A stretch of 64,000 bases of DNA, from assembly GCF_000445995.2 (NCBI RefSeq), contig NC_022080.4:1488001-1552000 (forward strand). The letters run 5' to 3'. Every line of letters starts with the position of its first letter. The stretch's first letter is position 1. The position numbers and the translations under genes are program-made. This DNA is from Geobacillus genomosp. 3. Its GTDB lineage: Bacteria; Bacillota; Bacilli; Bacillales; Anoxybacillaceae. The notes under the pieces were generated by a model that saw only the letters and a list, made by a program, of their open reading frames with translations, had not been told where the DNA came from and did no database searches. Below, in pieces: positions 51,703 through 60,571 of this stretch.

Positions 51703-51900
51703 ACCAATCCGCTGCTGCGTTGTGCGTTGTAGAATGAAGTTTCAACCGATGGCAGTGAAAAGGGAGTTCTATATCGAAACCGGAATGCCATGCCTCTGAT
51801 TCGTCAACGAGGACGGCAGGAACGTTTCTGCGAACACCCACCTAGTAGAGCGTGGTTGAGAAACTGCATTCAGCCGACGGCAACCGCGGCGCGGGTTCTC
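51703..51900 (+). ncRNA. Probable 6S RNA (SsrS-type)
   Basis: About 195 nt with no coding frame. The ends pair: CCGC-T-GCTGCG-TTG (51709 onward) with CAA-C-CGCGGCGCGG near 51880-51895. Further in, GTTTCAACC pairs with GGTTGAGAAAC, then a large unpaired bubble, then GAAAC/GTTTC and a terminal hairpin CCTC ... GAGG. This rod with a central bubble mimics an open promoter, as 6S RNA does when it binds sigma-A polymerase. The 5' bubble (GAGTTCTATATCGAAACC) and 3' bubble (GAACACCCACCTAG) recall those of E. coli 6S RNA. A type other than 6S is possible. Confidence 0.6.
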
Positions 51901-51913
51901 CAACGGAAACGGC

Positions 51914-51940
51914 AAAGGCGTCCATACGGGCGCCTTTTTT
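51914..51940 (+). terminator. Terminator of the 6S-like RNA
   Basis: AAAGGCG ... CGCCTTTTTT, 15-20 nt after the closing stem. Confidence 0.7.
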
Positions 51941-51955
51941 ATTAGTGCAGCACCA

Positions 51956-51993
51956 GTCGCCGCCTTGTTTCAACAGGGCGGCGATGATTTTTT
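51956..51993 (+). terminator. Second terminator-like hairpin
   Basis: GTCGCCGCC / GGCGGCGAT with a 12-nt loop, followed by six T after a GAT. Confidence 0.65.
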
Positions 51994-52109
51994 ATGGAAA
52001 AGTGAAATCATATAGTTGATTTTCCTTATTGGCATGCTATAATCATATTTCGTGTACAAATAATTCTTATTGAAATTATTCGTGTTCCGTGATGAAAGGA
52101 GGGGGCAAT

Positions 52110-52550
52110 ATGGAAGGAATGAGCCGGGACATTATGTATGCCGTTTTTCGTACGCAAAAAGCGCTCTACCGCCTCATCCGTGAAGATGCTGCCCGCGTCG
52201 GGATTACGGAAGTGCAGCTGATGGTGCTGTATACATTGCTGAAAAAGGAATATATTCGCTTAAACGATCTAGCGGAGAAATTAAACTTGAGCAACAGCAA
52301 CGTAAGCGGCACGGTCGACCGGCTTGTTGGCGCCGGCCTTGTCGTCCGGGAAACGTCGAAACAAGACCGGCGTGCTGTCATTTTGAGTTTGACAAAAAAA
52401 GGAAAAGAAACGGTGCTTGCCGCATTTGGCGAGCAGTCGGTGCTGCGCCGGCGGCTCCAGCGCATTCAGGAGCTCATTCCACCGGAAGAAATTGAGCAGT
52501 TTTTGCGGTTGCAAGATAAAGTGAAAACCATTTTACTCGGGGAGGAATAA
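52110..52550 (+). CDS. yhbI: MarR-family regulator (YhbI)
   Basis: A 146-aa winged-helix repressor. LNLSNSNVSGTVDRLVGAGL near residues 60-80 is the recognition part and DRRAVILSLTKKG the wing. AAAGGAGGGGG precedes the ATG. It heads an efflux operon and probably represses it; the AT-rich leader 52020-52085 may hold the operator, but I see no clean palindrome. Confidence 0.88.
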   Translation: MEGMSRDIMYAVFRTQKALYRLIREDAARVGITEVQLMVLYTLLKKEYIRLNDLAEKLNLSNSNVSGTVDRLVGAGLVVRETSKQDRRAVILSLTKKGKETVLAAFGEQSVLRRRLQRIQELIPPEEIEQFLRLQDKVKTILLGEE

Positions 52551-52553
52551 ACG

Positions 52554-53192
52554 GTGAACGTGAAGCGTTTGCTTGCTCTGAACATTTTCGTGCTCATTTT
52601 GCTTGTTGGTGGGGGATTTGCTGCGTATTACTATATCAATCAAACCGCGAACTATATAAAAACAGACAACGCCCGCATCGACGGCCAAATCATTCCGGTC
52701 GCTGCCCCGCTGTCTGGGAAGCTGACGTCCTGGTTAGGCACAACGGGAAAAACGTTCGCAGCTGGGGATCAAATTGGGGAAGTGTCGGACGGAAAACATA
52801 CGGTCGCCATCACGGTGCCGCATCGAATGACGGTCGTGCAGCAAAATGCGGTCGAAGGTTCGTTTGTTGCTGCCGGGACGCCAATTGCGCGCGGATTTGA
52901 TTTAAACGACTTATGGGTGACAGCGAACATTGAAGAAACGGATATAGAAGATGTGAAAGTCGGGCAAGATGTTGACATTTATGTGGATGCCTATCCGGAT
53001 CGGAAGTTCAGCGGCAAAGTCGAGAAGCTTGGCTATGCAACAGCGAATATGTTCAGCTTGCTGCCAAGCTCGAACGCAACCGGCAACTACACAAAAGTGA
53101 CCCAAGTCATTCCGGTGACGATTTCGATTGACAACTACAGCGGGGCCGGACTTGTGCCGGGCATGAACGTCACCGTTCGCATTCATAAGTAG
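52554..53192 (+). CDS. yhbJ: HlyD/EmrA-type membrane fusion protein (YhbJ)
   Basis: A 212-aa protein with one N-terminal membrane helix (about residues 8-28) and a biotinyl-lipoyl-like domain (NARIDGQIIPVAAPLSGKL) followed by a beta-barrel (LWVTANIEETDIEDVKVGQ). It lacks the long coiled coil of E. coli EmrA, as expected in a single-membrane cell. The GTG start follows GGGGAGG, 3 bp after yhbI. It partners YhcA. Confidence 0.88.
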   Translation: MNVKRLLALNIFVLILLVGGGFAAYYYINQTANYIKTDNARIDGQIIPVAAPLSGKLTSWLGTTGKTFAAGDQIGEVSDGKHTVAITVPHRMTVVQQNAVEGSFVAAGTPIARGFDLNDLWVTANIEETDIEDVKVGQDVDIYVDAYPDRKFSGKVEKLGYATANMFSLLPSSNATGNYTKVTQVIPVTISIDNYSGAGLVPGMNVTVRIHK

Positions 53193-53202
53193 GTGATCAG
53201 TG

Positions 53203-54870
53203 ATGTCTACATTTGTCATTACCTATATCATCTTTGCCGTTTTCGTTCTGGCGGCCCTCAATATTGCGCTTCGCCGGCGCAAACCGGCTTCAGCTGCGGT
53301 TGAGACGCCAGGCGGTGCAAGGGCGGATGTGCGTCCAGCCGCCTCGTCCGGACAAAGTCAAGGTGGGCTTGGCGACATCGGCAGCCGCGGCAAAGTGGTG
53401 ACGACCGTCATGCTTGGGGCGTTTGTCGCCATTTTGAACCAAACGCTGATCAACGTCGCCTTGCCTCATATGATGCAAGATTTCAACGTTGAGACATCAA
53501 CGATTCAATGGCTCGTGACAGGATATATGCTTGTCAACGGCGTGCTCATTCCGATCAGCCCGTTTTTAATCGCCAAGTTTCCGGCGAAGACGTTGTTTGT
53601 TTCCGGCATGTCGTTTTTCACCATTGGCGCGTTTGTCTGTTCAATTGCCCCAACGTTTGCGATCATGCTCGCGGGGCGGCTGACGCAAGCGGTCGGGGCC
53701 GGCATTATTATGCAGCTCATGATGGTGATGATGTTGTCGATTTTCCCACCAGAACGCCGCGGGGTGGCGATGGGAACGGTCGGGATCGCCATGATGTTCG
53801 CGCCGGCGGTCGGACCGACGCTTTCCGGCTGGCTTGTTGAACATTATACGTGGCGTCTTTTGTTTTATGTTGTGTTGCCGATTGCCATTGTTGATCTCAT
53901 CCTCGCCTCTCTTTGGCTGAAAAAAACACCGCGCCAAGGAAACCCGGTTCTCGATGTTCAAGGGGCGATCTACTCGACGATTGGATTCGGCGGCGTCTTA
54001 TACGGGTTCAGCGAAGCCGGAAGTAAAGGATGGGGACAGGTGGAAGTCGCTGCCTCGCTTGTTGTTGGCTCTTTGTTTCTCGTTTTGTTCACATGGCGGT
54101 CGCTCCGTTCGGAGTATCCCGTGTTAAATTTCCGTGTGTTTCGCTATCCGGTATTCACGCTGTCAACGGTGATCGGTTCGGTCATTAATATGGCCATGTT
54201 TGCGGCGATGGTGCTGCTTCCGGTGTACTTGCAAAATTTGCGCGGCTTTACGCCGCTCGACGCCGGTTTGCTTATGCTGCCCGGGGCGATTGTAATGGCG
54301 ATCATGTCACCCATTTCCGGTTGGGTGTTTGACCGCATCGGCGCGCGGGCTCTTGCCATTGTCGGATTGGTGATTACCGCTATTACGACATGGGAATTCA
54401 GCCAACTGACGATGGACACCCCATATAGTCATTTAATTTGGCTTTACATTTTCCGCATGTTCGGCATGTCCATGCTTGGGATGCCGATTATGACAGAAGG
54501 GTTAAACGCCTTGCCGCGTCATCTATACAGCCACGGTACGGCGATGGCGAACACGCTCCGGCAGGTGGCTGCGTCGCTCGGCACAGCGTTTTTAGTCACC
54601 GTCATGTCTAACCGGGCAAAATTTCATGTGGAAAATTACCGCAATGAAATGACAGAAAACAATCTGTTGTTTATGGATTTGGTCGGGCAACTGAAACAGG
54701 CGATTCCGAGCGACGAAGCGATCGCACAGCTGCTGTACGGGCTTGTCCAGCAGCGCGCGACGGTAGAAGGGATTAACGACGCCTTTTTCGTCGCGACCGG
54801 CTTGACAGTGTTGGCACTGATGCTCGCGTTCTTCTTAAAAGGAAAAAAACATAAATCGCCGTCGGCGTAA
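53203..54870 (+). CDS. yhcA: MFS drug transporter, DHA2 family (YhcA/EmrB-like)
   Basis: A 555-aa pump with 14 membrane helices, preceded by an extra N-terminal helix and a polar linker (about residues 26-70). Motifs: LNQTLINVALPHMMQDF in TM1 (DHA2 motif D1), AGRLTQAVGAGIIMQL, and motif C in TM5 (GIAMMFAPAVGPTLSGWL). AGGTGA lies 6 nt before the ATG at 53203. With YhbI and YhbJ it forms a Bacillus-type efflux operon. Confidence 0.92.
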   Translation: MSTFVITYIIFAVFVLAALNIALRRRKPASAAVETPGGARADVRPAASSGQSQGGLGDIGSRGKVVTTVMLGAFVAILNQTLINVALPHMMQDFNVETSTIQWLVTGYMLVNGVLIPISPFLIAKFPAKTLFVSGMSFFTIGAFVCSIAPTFAIMLAGRLTQAVGAGIIMQLMMVMMLSIFPPERRGVAMGTVGIAMMFAPAVGPTLSGWLVEHYTWRLLFYVVLPIAIVDLILASLWLKKTPRQGNPVLDVQGAIYSTIGFGGVLYGFSEAGSKGWGQVEVAASLVVGSLFLVLFTWRSLRSEYPVLNFRVFRYPVFTLSTVIGSVINMAMFAAMVLLPVYLQNLRGFTPLDAGLLMLPGAIVMAIMSPISGWVFDRIGARALAIVGLVITAITTWEFSQLTMDTPYSHLIWLYIFRMFGMSMLGMPIMTEGLNALPRHLYSHGTAMANTLRQVAASLGTAFLVTVMSNRAKFHVENYRNEMTENNLLFMDLVGQLKQAIPSDEAIAQLLYGLVQQRATVEGINDAFFVATGLTVLALMLAFFLKGKKHKSPSA

Positions 54871-54877
54871 GCGAACG

Positions 54878-54906
54878 AAAGCGGCTTGACCGGCCGCTTT
54901 TTTTTT
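54878..54906 (+). terminator. Terminator of yhbI-yhbJ-yhcA
   Basis: AAAGCGGC / GCCGCTTT with a 7-nt loop, then a run of T. Confidence 0.88.
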
Positions 54907-54991
54907 GCCGCTGCCGGCGTGGCGATAGACGAAAACAAACGGCCGTTTGCGAATTGTATAACCGCAGCGGATTTTCAGGGGGGATACAATA

Positions 54992-57049
54992 GTGGAGCCG
55001 CAAAGCAGGCAACAAGTGAGACAAACAAGACGAAGACAGCGTTGGCTGCGGATGTTGTGTGCGCTTGCTTTCGCTTTGGCCGTTGCCGTCGCCGCGCTCC
55101 ATTGGATGATTGCCCGGCAAAACATTGCCGCGCTAAACAAACCGTTGCCGGCCGCGACGATCATTTATGATGAACACGGGCGTCCAGCGAGCAAGCTCGC
55201 GGCGGCGAATATCGAAGAAGTGTCGATCGAACGGGTGCCGGACCATTTCCTTCAGGCGATCGTCGCTGTGGAAGACCGCCGCTTTTACGAGCATAACGGC
55301 GTCGATTACTACGGATTTTTGCGCGCGATGTGGCGCAACATTCGCGCGCGGGCGTGGGTGGAAGGCGGCAGCACGATTACCCAGCAGTTGGCGAAAAACG
55401 TCTTTTTGACGAACGAAAAGACGTTGGTGCGCAAATGGAACGAATGGTTGATCGCGCAAAAAATCGAGCGCACGTACAGCAAACAAGAAATTTTAGAAAT
55501 GTACATCAACCGTGTCTATTTCGGCGCGGGAGCGTGGGGAGTAGCGAGCGCGGCGAAAACGTATTTCGGCAAAGACGTTTCCGACTTGACGCTCAGCGAG
55601 TCAGCCATGTTGGCCGGTCTCGTGAAAGCGCCATCCGCCTTATCACCGCTCCGCCATTACGACAAGGCGGTCGCCCGGCGCAATGTCGTCTTGTCGCTTA
55701 TGAAAGAACAAGGCTATATCGATGAACAAGAATGGGCCGCCGCGAAAAATGAGCGCATCGCCATTCAACAGGAACCGAAGCGCGATCCATACGCCGGGAA
55801 GTATCCGTATTATGTCGATGAGCTGATCCGCGAGGCGATTACGCGCTATGGGCTGACGCAAAGCGATGTCCTTTCCGGCGGACTGCGCATTTACACGGAG
55901 CTTGACCCCCGCATGCAGCAAGCGCTTGAAGCCGTGTATGCCGATGACTCGCTCTTTCCGTCAAGCCCGGACGGTGTGCTTGTGCAAAGCGGCGCCGTGC
56001 TGCTTGATCCGAAAACAGGCGGAGTGAAGGCGCTTGTTGGCGGCCGCGGCCGCCATGTGTTTCGCGGCTTTAACCGCGCCACCGAGCTTCGCCGCCAGCC
56101 CGGGTCGGCCATCAAACCGCTCGCGGTGTACACACCGGCGCTTGAACAAGGATACGAACCGTTTTCGCTGCTTAAAGACGAGCCGCTCAATCTTGGCGGC
56201 TACCGCCCGCAAAACTACGATCACACATACCGCGGCACGGTGACAATGTATGAAGCGGTCATTCATTCCCTCAACGTGCCGGCCGTCTGGCTGTTACATG
56301 AGATCGGCCTCGACAAAGGAATGGATGCGCTGCGCCGGTTCGGCTTGCCATTGGAAAAAGAGGACCGCCAGCTTGGCATTGCGCTCGGCGGCATGTCCCG
56401 CGGCGTCTCGCCGCTCGAGATGGCCGAAGCGTACGCGGTATTCGCGAACGACGGCGTCCGCCCGGACGGCCATCTCATTACGAAAATCGTCGACGCTTAC
56501 GGTCATGAGGTGGCGGAATGGGAGCCGGAACGGGCGGTTGTGACGTCAAAGAAAACCGCCCAACAAATGACGGTTTTGCTTGAAGGCGTCATTCGTGAAG
56601 GAACCGGGAGACGGGCCGCCATCCCCGGCCGGGAGCTTGCCGGCAAAACTGGATCGACGGAAATGACGATTCCCGGCATCGATGGGGTGAAAGACCAATG
56701 GATGGTCGGCTATACGCCGCAGCTCGTCGGTGCGCTTTGGCTTGGCTACGACCGGCCGGATGGCACCCACTATTTGACGACAACGAGCGGGGAAACAGCG
56801 GCGGTCATTTTTCGCCACATCATGGAGAAGGCGCTGGTCGGTCAACCAGCCGCCCGCTTTTCATTGCCGCTTGTGAAAAAAGAGGAACAAAAACGCAAAA
56901 AGCATGATCAACCAACATCCGAATCCGCGCCGCCAAAGGCGAAAGAAAAGAAGGAAAAACCGCACCCGCCCGGCCATGAAAAAACCAAAAACAAAAAGGA
57001 GAAAAAAGGAAAAAGTAAGGAAAAAGGACATGGCGGCAAACATGACTAG
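54992..57049 (+). CDS. pbpF: Class A penicillin-binding protein 1A (PbpF-like)
   Basis: A 685-aa bifunctional peptidoglycan synthase: one membrane anchor (residues 20-42), a GT51 glycosyltransferase (EDRRFYEHNG near residue 92, GGSTITQQLAKN near 126), and a transpeptidase with SAIK near 371, SLN near 427 and KTGS near 551. A 60-residue Lys/Glu/Pro-rich tail ends the protein. The GTG start follows GGGGGG by about 10 nt. In B. subtilis pbpF is expressed in the forespore and vegetatively. Confidence 0.93.
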   Translation: MEPQSRQQVRQTRRRQRWLRMLCALAFALAVAVAALHWMIARQNIAALNKPLPAATIIYDEHGRPASKLAAANIEEVSIERVPDHFLQAIVAVEDRRFYEHNGVDYYGFLRAMWRNIRARAWVEGGSTITQQLAKNVFLTNEKTLVRKWNEWLIAQKIERTYSKQEILEMYINRVYFGAGAWGVASAAKTYFGKDVSDLTLSESAMLAGLVKAPSALSPLRHYDKAVARRNVVLSLMKEQGYIDEQEWAAAKNERIAIQQEPKRDPYAGKYPYYVDELIREAITRYGLTQSDVLSGGLRIYTELDPRMQQALEAVYADDSLFPSSPDGVLVQSGAVLLDPKTGGVKALVGGRGRHVFRGFNRATELRRQPGSAIKPLAVYTPALEQGYEPFSLLKDEPLNLGGYRPQNYDHTYRGTVTMYEAVIHSLNVPAVWLLHEIGLDKGMDALRRFGLPLEKEDRQLGIALGGMSRGVSPLEMAEAYAVFANDGVRPDGHLITKIVDAYGHEVAEWEPERAVVTSKKTAQQMTVLLEGVIREGTGRRAAIPGRELAGKTGSTEMTIPGIDGVKDQWMVGYTPQLVGALWLGYDRPDGTHYLTTTSGETAAVIFRHIMEKALVGQPAARFSLPLVKKEEQKRKKHDQPTSESAPPKAKEKKEKPHPPGHEKTKNKKEKKGKSKEKGHGGKHD

Positions 57050-57126
57050 CGATGGCCAACGGTGGTCTTCCCCTCTTTTTGCGCGCATATACATAAAGAC
57101 AAGCGCATGAAAAAGGGGGGAGCGCC

Positions 57127-57276
57127 ATGGCGTATTTCGGCTCGAAAGGATGGCTCGTGGCTGAGTTGAAAAAGGCAGGCATCACCCGTCATCCGGTCGG
57201 ACGGAAAAAAATTGAGACATACAAGGCAACGGAGCTGTACGGGTTATACCGCAAGTATGTACAAAAGGCACGTTAA
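57127..57276 (+). CDS. DUF2639 small protein (YflJ-like)
   Basis: A 49-aa basic protein, MAYFGSKGWLVAELKKAGIT at the N terminus, the hallmark of DUF2639. GGGGGGAG precedes the ATG. Conserved in Bacillaceae; function unknown. Confidence 0.8.
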   Translation: MAYFGSKGWLVAELKKAGITRHPVGRKKIETYKATELYGLYRKYVQKAR

Positions 57277-57343
57277 GCTGGACGGAACGATCCGGCTTCT
57301 TTTTTTGGGGCAACCTACAAGGGAAAGGAGGGAGGCGCACCCG

Positions 57344-57571
57344 TTGGTTGACAAGAGAGGGACCGCGCCGGAAGCGATGAAGAAAAAACGGTTTACGGTA
57401 GCAGAAGGGGAAACGATTGCCGCCTGTTTAGCGCGAATGAAGCAAGAAGGATACCGCCCGGTCCGGCGCATCGAGCAGCCGATTTTCCGCGAAGTGGAAA
57501 CGAATGGCGAAACAACGGTCGAGCCGTGCGGGCGCATCATTGAGTTTGAGGCAGTGCGCGACGAGCCATAA
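57344..57571 (+). CDS. yebG: NETI-motif protein (YebG family)
   Basis: A 75-aa protein with the family core RFTVAEGETIAACLARMKQE (here GETI instead of NETI) and RPVRRIEQPIF. The TTG at 57344 follows GGAGGGAGG by 8 nt; an internal ATG at codon 16 (MKKKRF) is also possible. Function unknown. The 150 bp after it show only coding-like noise. Confidence 0.78.
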   Translation: MVDKRGTAPEAMKKKRFTVAEGETIAACLARMKQEGYRPVRRIEQPIFREVETNGETTVEPCGRIIEFEAVRDEP

Positions 57572-57718
57572 CGGGCGGTTGTTGGCTTCGCCATAGGCTG
57601 AAGGCACGGCCGCAAGTTCACCGGCCGCGGCGACAGGGGCGAAAGAATCCGCCAAAAAACCGGCCAAGAAGTTTTTTTCGATGGTCGCCGCCTATACAAA
57701 GCACGATATGGATCCGCC

Positions 57719-57752
57719 AAAAAAAAAACCGGAAAGGGGGTTCCTTTCCGGT
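57719..57752 (-). terminator. Terminator of the 58-aa gene
   Basis: On the minus strand ACCGGAAAGG / CCTTTCCGGT with a 5-nt loop is followed by ten T. Confidence 0.85.
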
Positions 57753-57929
57753 CTAGCGGTGCGGCCATTCGCGCGTTTTCCTCGCCTCCCGGTGATCGCC
57801 GGTCGGGTTGCCGCTTGATGCTTCATAGCCAACTTGGTACACATAATGTTTCGGGGCGTGAATGACGTTATCCATCCGGTATTGATCTAGGTCGTCCTGG
57901 AATTGCCGCTTGCTTTCTTGTTCACTCAT
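57753..57929 (-). CDS. 58-aa hydrophilic protein, unknown
   Basis: The ATG at 57929 follows GGGGGTG. The product (MSEQESKRQFQDDLDQYRMD, VIHAPKHYVYQVGYEASSG) is soluble and ends in a basic tail; a terminator follows the stop. The family is not recognised, but it looks like a conserved Bacillaceae small protein. Confidence 0.65.
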   Translation of the reverse strand: MSEQESKRQFQDDLDQYRMDNVIHAPKHYVYQVGYEASSGNPTGDHREARKTREWPHR

Positions 57930-57995
57930 CGTTGCACCCCCTTACCGATATGGCCGGCCGCGTTTATTAGGGTGCGCCATCAAGGTGTGCTTTAC

Positions 57996-58769
57996 TCAAA
58001 AGCCGTTGATCGTCATGCCGCCGTCGACAAACAGTGTTTGGCCGGTCATGTAGCTCGATGCATCAGAAGCGAGGAACACAGCCGGACCGACGAGCTCAGG
58101 CAGCTCGCCAATCCGCTTGAGCGGGGTGACGGCCAAAATGTCGTTGACATACGTTTCGTCTTCAAGCAGTGCTTTTGTCAGCGGTGTCCGGAAATACCAT
58201 GGGCCGATGGCGTTAACACGTATACCGTAGCGCCCCCACTCAAACGCCAACACTTTCGTCATTTGGATGAGCGCCGCTTTGGTGGCCGCATACACGACGC
58301 CGGTGCGCAAGGCGACGTAGCCGGCGACAGAAGCCATGTTGATGATGTTTCCACCTTGCTCTTGTTCTTTCATCACGCGTCCGGCTTCTTGTGACACGAG
58401 AAACGCCGATTTTAAGTTCGTATTGATGATCGTCTCCCACTCATGGTCCGTCACATCCAAAGCCGGAGTGCGGATATTCATGCCGGCGTTGTTGACCACG
58501 ATATCAAGCGAGCCGGCTTGTTGTTTGACGTCAGCGACCGCGTCGTGCACGGCTTCTCGGTCGGTGACATCAAGCGGATATATGTACGCATTTCGACCGA
58601 ACCGTTCGATATGGCCTGCCGTTTCTTCCAAATCCGATTTCGTGCGGGCGATAAGCGCTACATCGGCTCCGGCTTCGGCAAACCCGATCGCGACCGCCCG
58701 GCCGATGCCGCGTCCGGCTCCGGTCACGAGCGCCGTTTTTCCATCTAAGCGAAACGAAGGCAAAAACAT
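57996..58769 (-). CDS. Short-chain dehydrogenase/reductase
   Basis: A 257-aa classical SDR. NAD(P)-binding TGAGRGIGRA near residue 16, NNAG near 91, catalytic Ser in NMASVAG near 144 and Tyr/Lys in YAATKAA near 158. The start of the fold resembles gluconate 5-dehydrogenase and glucose 1-dehydrogenase relatives; the substrate is unknown. GGGGAG lies before ATG 58769; a longer frame upstream lacks a ribosome site. Confidence 0.88.
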   Translation of the reverse strand: MFLPSFRLDGKTALVTGAGRGIGRAVAIGFAEAGADVALIARTKSDLEETAGHIERFGRNAYIYPLDVTDREAVHDAVADVKQQAGSLDIVVNNAGMNIRTPALDVTDHEWETIINTNLKSAFLVSQEAGRVMKEQEQGGNIINMASVAGYVALRTGVVYAATKAALIQMTKVLAFEWGRYGIRVNAIGPWYFRTPLTKALLEDETYVNDILAVTPLKRIGELPELVGPAVFLASDASSYMTGQTLFVDGGMTINGF

Positions 58770-58874
58770 TGGAGTCTCCCCTTTCAGCATCATCGGTACA
58801 TCCCCATGATAGCATGACCGACCGCTGCCGCCAATCGTTGGAATGAGCCTCTGGCAAGAAGCGGGAAGTGTACG

Positions 58875-58903
58875 TTGCAGACAGCGCCCCATCCCGTTAC
58901 AAT
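58875..58903 (+). promoter_or_regulatory. Sigma-A promoter
   Basis: TTGCAG (58875-58880), 17 bp, TACAAT (58898-58903), 38 bp before the next gene. Confidence 0.7.
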
Positions 58904-58940
58904 AAAAAGGAGAACAACATATAGACAAGGGGATGACACA

Positions 58941-59147
58941 ATGATTCATTACACATGGGCGACCCGACCGACGGTCAAAAAGGTGAAATGCATCCATACC
59001 AACGCCGAAAAGTATATTGTCAACAACGTGTTAACGCCGGGAAACGTGTACGATGTCAAAAATGAAACAGAGGAATTTTATTTTGTCGTCGACAACAGCG
59101 GGAAAGTCGGCGGGTTTTACAAAGATTACTTTGAAGAAGTCAAGTGA
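58941..59147 (+). CDS. Small beta-rich protein (DUF6501-like)
   Basis: A 68-aa protein (MIHYTWATRPTVKKVKCIHT, FYFVVDNSGKVGGFYKDYFE) that is probably a small SH3-like barrel. AAGGGGATG precedes the ATG. Known in many Bacillaceae; function unknown. Confidence 0.75.
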   Translation: MIHYTWATRPTVKKVKCIHTNAEKYIVNNVLTPGNVYDVKNETEEFYFVVDNSGKVGGFYKDYFEEVK

Positions 59148-59162
59148 CCGCCCAAGCGGCGA

Positions 59163-59201
59163 AAAAAAAAACGGATGCGCGGCCACGCATCCGTTTTTTT
59201 C
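59163..59201. terminator. Bidirectional terminator
   Basis: ACGGATGCG / CGCATCCGT flanked by A and T runs on both sides, between convergent genes. Confidence 0.9.
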
Positions 59202-60494
59202 TCAGCCGGCGGCGCTCTGTTCCGAAGCCGGCGGCTGCACCCGGCCCGCGGGCAACGTGACCGTCAACGTCGTTCCTTTTTGAACGGCGCTTTCGATCGT
59301 CCACGTGCCGCCCATTTGCTCAATAATTTTGACGGCGACCATAGTGCCAAGGCCGGTTCCTTTTTCTTTTGTGCTGAAATACGGCTCGCCAAAGCGGCGC
59401 ACTTGTTCTTTCGTCATGCCGATGCCGTTGTCGACAATCGTGATGACGACCGCCCCGCCTTGCCTATGCGCCGAAATGTGGAGCCGGCCGCCGTCCGGCA
59501 TCGCTTCGATGCTGTTTTTCGCTAAATTGAGGAAGCACTGTTGAAAATATTGTACATTGCCGATGACGACACCATGTTTCAAGGAAGAGGAAATTTCGAT
59601 CGAATGCATATGGGCGAGCGGCTGAATCATTTGGATGACTCTCTGCAGCTCAACGGCGACATCAATCGGTTCCGTCTTTTTTGGCGCCGGTTTGGCGAAC
59701 GTCAAATAATCATGAATGATCGCTTCCGCTCGCTCGACTTCTTCTGAAGCGATGCGAATGTACCGCTCCTCCGTTTCGCGCGGCATCGGCCTAGTTTGCA
59801 ACAGCTGGATGAATCCTTTCACGACCGTAAGCGGGTTGCGAATTTCATGCGAAATGCTGGCAGCAAGCTGACTGACGATCTCCATTTTTTCCATCTTCAT
59901 CAGCTCCACCCGGGCGAGCTGCGCCTCATGGAGCGTCTCCATGACATAGGCGGCAAACATCATGACAAACGGCGGCATAAGAATGAAATAGACGATATAC
60001 GGTTTCGTCACCGGAAAATCAGCGATGATGATGGCGACAAACGTTGTCAGCACCGCCAGCAAAAACGTCAGCCAAAGTGTAGTGAACAGCTTGGCAGGCC
60101 GGGGCAGCCGCTGAAACAGTGGCGAGACGGCCGACGCTGCCACGAACATAATGGCATAGACAACAACTGTGAGCGGCTGAAATCCGTACAAGATCGTGCG
60201 CGCCAGCATGGACACGGCAAAAAGCACCGCCCCAACCGCGCTGCCGCCATAGAGCGTTCCGAGCAAAAACGGAATTTGCCGGAAATCGTGGATGCACGTT
60301 GGATCCACGTAAATGGGAAATTTCATGCAGAGGACGGAGGCCAGCGCCATGCAAACGGCCAGCAGCGCCCGGCTGTACAACGGTTTGCGCTGAATCGCCG
60401 CACTATGGTCGTAAATGAAGGAAAAGGCGAACACCGTGACCAAAATGTAAAACAAATTGTTAAGGACGTGCTGGTTGATATAGAAACCTGCCAT
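59202..60494 (-). CDS. KinB-like membrane histidine kinase
   Basis: A 430-aa sensor kinase. The N-terminal half has five or six membrane helices of the LytS-type 5TM family (DFRQIPFLLGTLYGGSAVG). No PAS domain follows. HisKA with SISHEIRNPLTVVKGFIQLL has the phospho-His near residue 216; HATPase_c motifs are NLAKNSIEA, DNGIGM and GTGLGTMVAVK. The layout matches KinB, which feeds Spo0F in B. subtilis; the companion lipoprotein KapB is not adjacent. The two kinases in this window both lack response regulators. Confidence 0.85.
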   Translation of the reverse strand: MAGFYINQHVLNNLFYILVTVFAFSFIYDHSAAIQRKPLYSRALLAVCMALASVLCMKFPIYVDPTCIHDFRQIPFLLGTLYGGSAVGAVLFAVSMLARTILYGFQPLTVVVYAIMFVAASAVSPLFQRLPRPAKLFTTLWLTFLLAVLTTFVAIIIADFPVTKPYIVYFILMPPFVMMFAAYVMETLHEAQLARVELMKMEKMEIVSQLAASISHEIRNPLTVVKGFIQLLQTRPMPRETEERYIRIASEEVERAEAIIHDYLTFAKPAPKKTEPIDVAVELQRVIQMIQPLAHMHSIEISSSLKHGVVIGNVQYFQQCFLNLAKNSIEAMPDGGRLHISAHRQGGAVVITIVDNGIGMTKEQVRRFGEPYFSTKEKGTGLGTMVAVKIIEQMGGTWTIESAVQKGTTLTVTLPAGRVQPPASEQSAAG

Positions 60495-60571
60495 ACAAAA
60501 AAATCTCCTAACTCAATGTGCATCATCGCCTCTCATTATATCGGAAAGAGAAGAAAAGAAAAATAGATTTG

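Noticed and set aside
57572..57720. Coding-like stretch (AKESAKKPAKKFFSMVAAYT on plus)
   Set aside because: An in-frame stop lies upstream, no start or ribosome site fits, and the family is not recognised.
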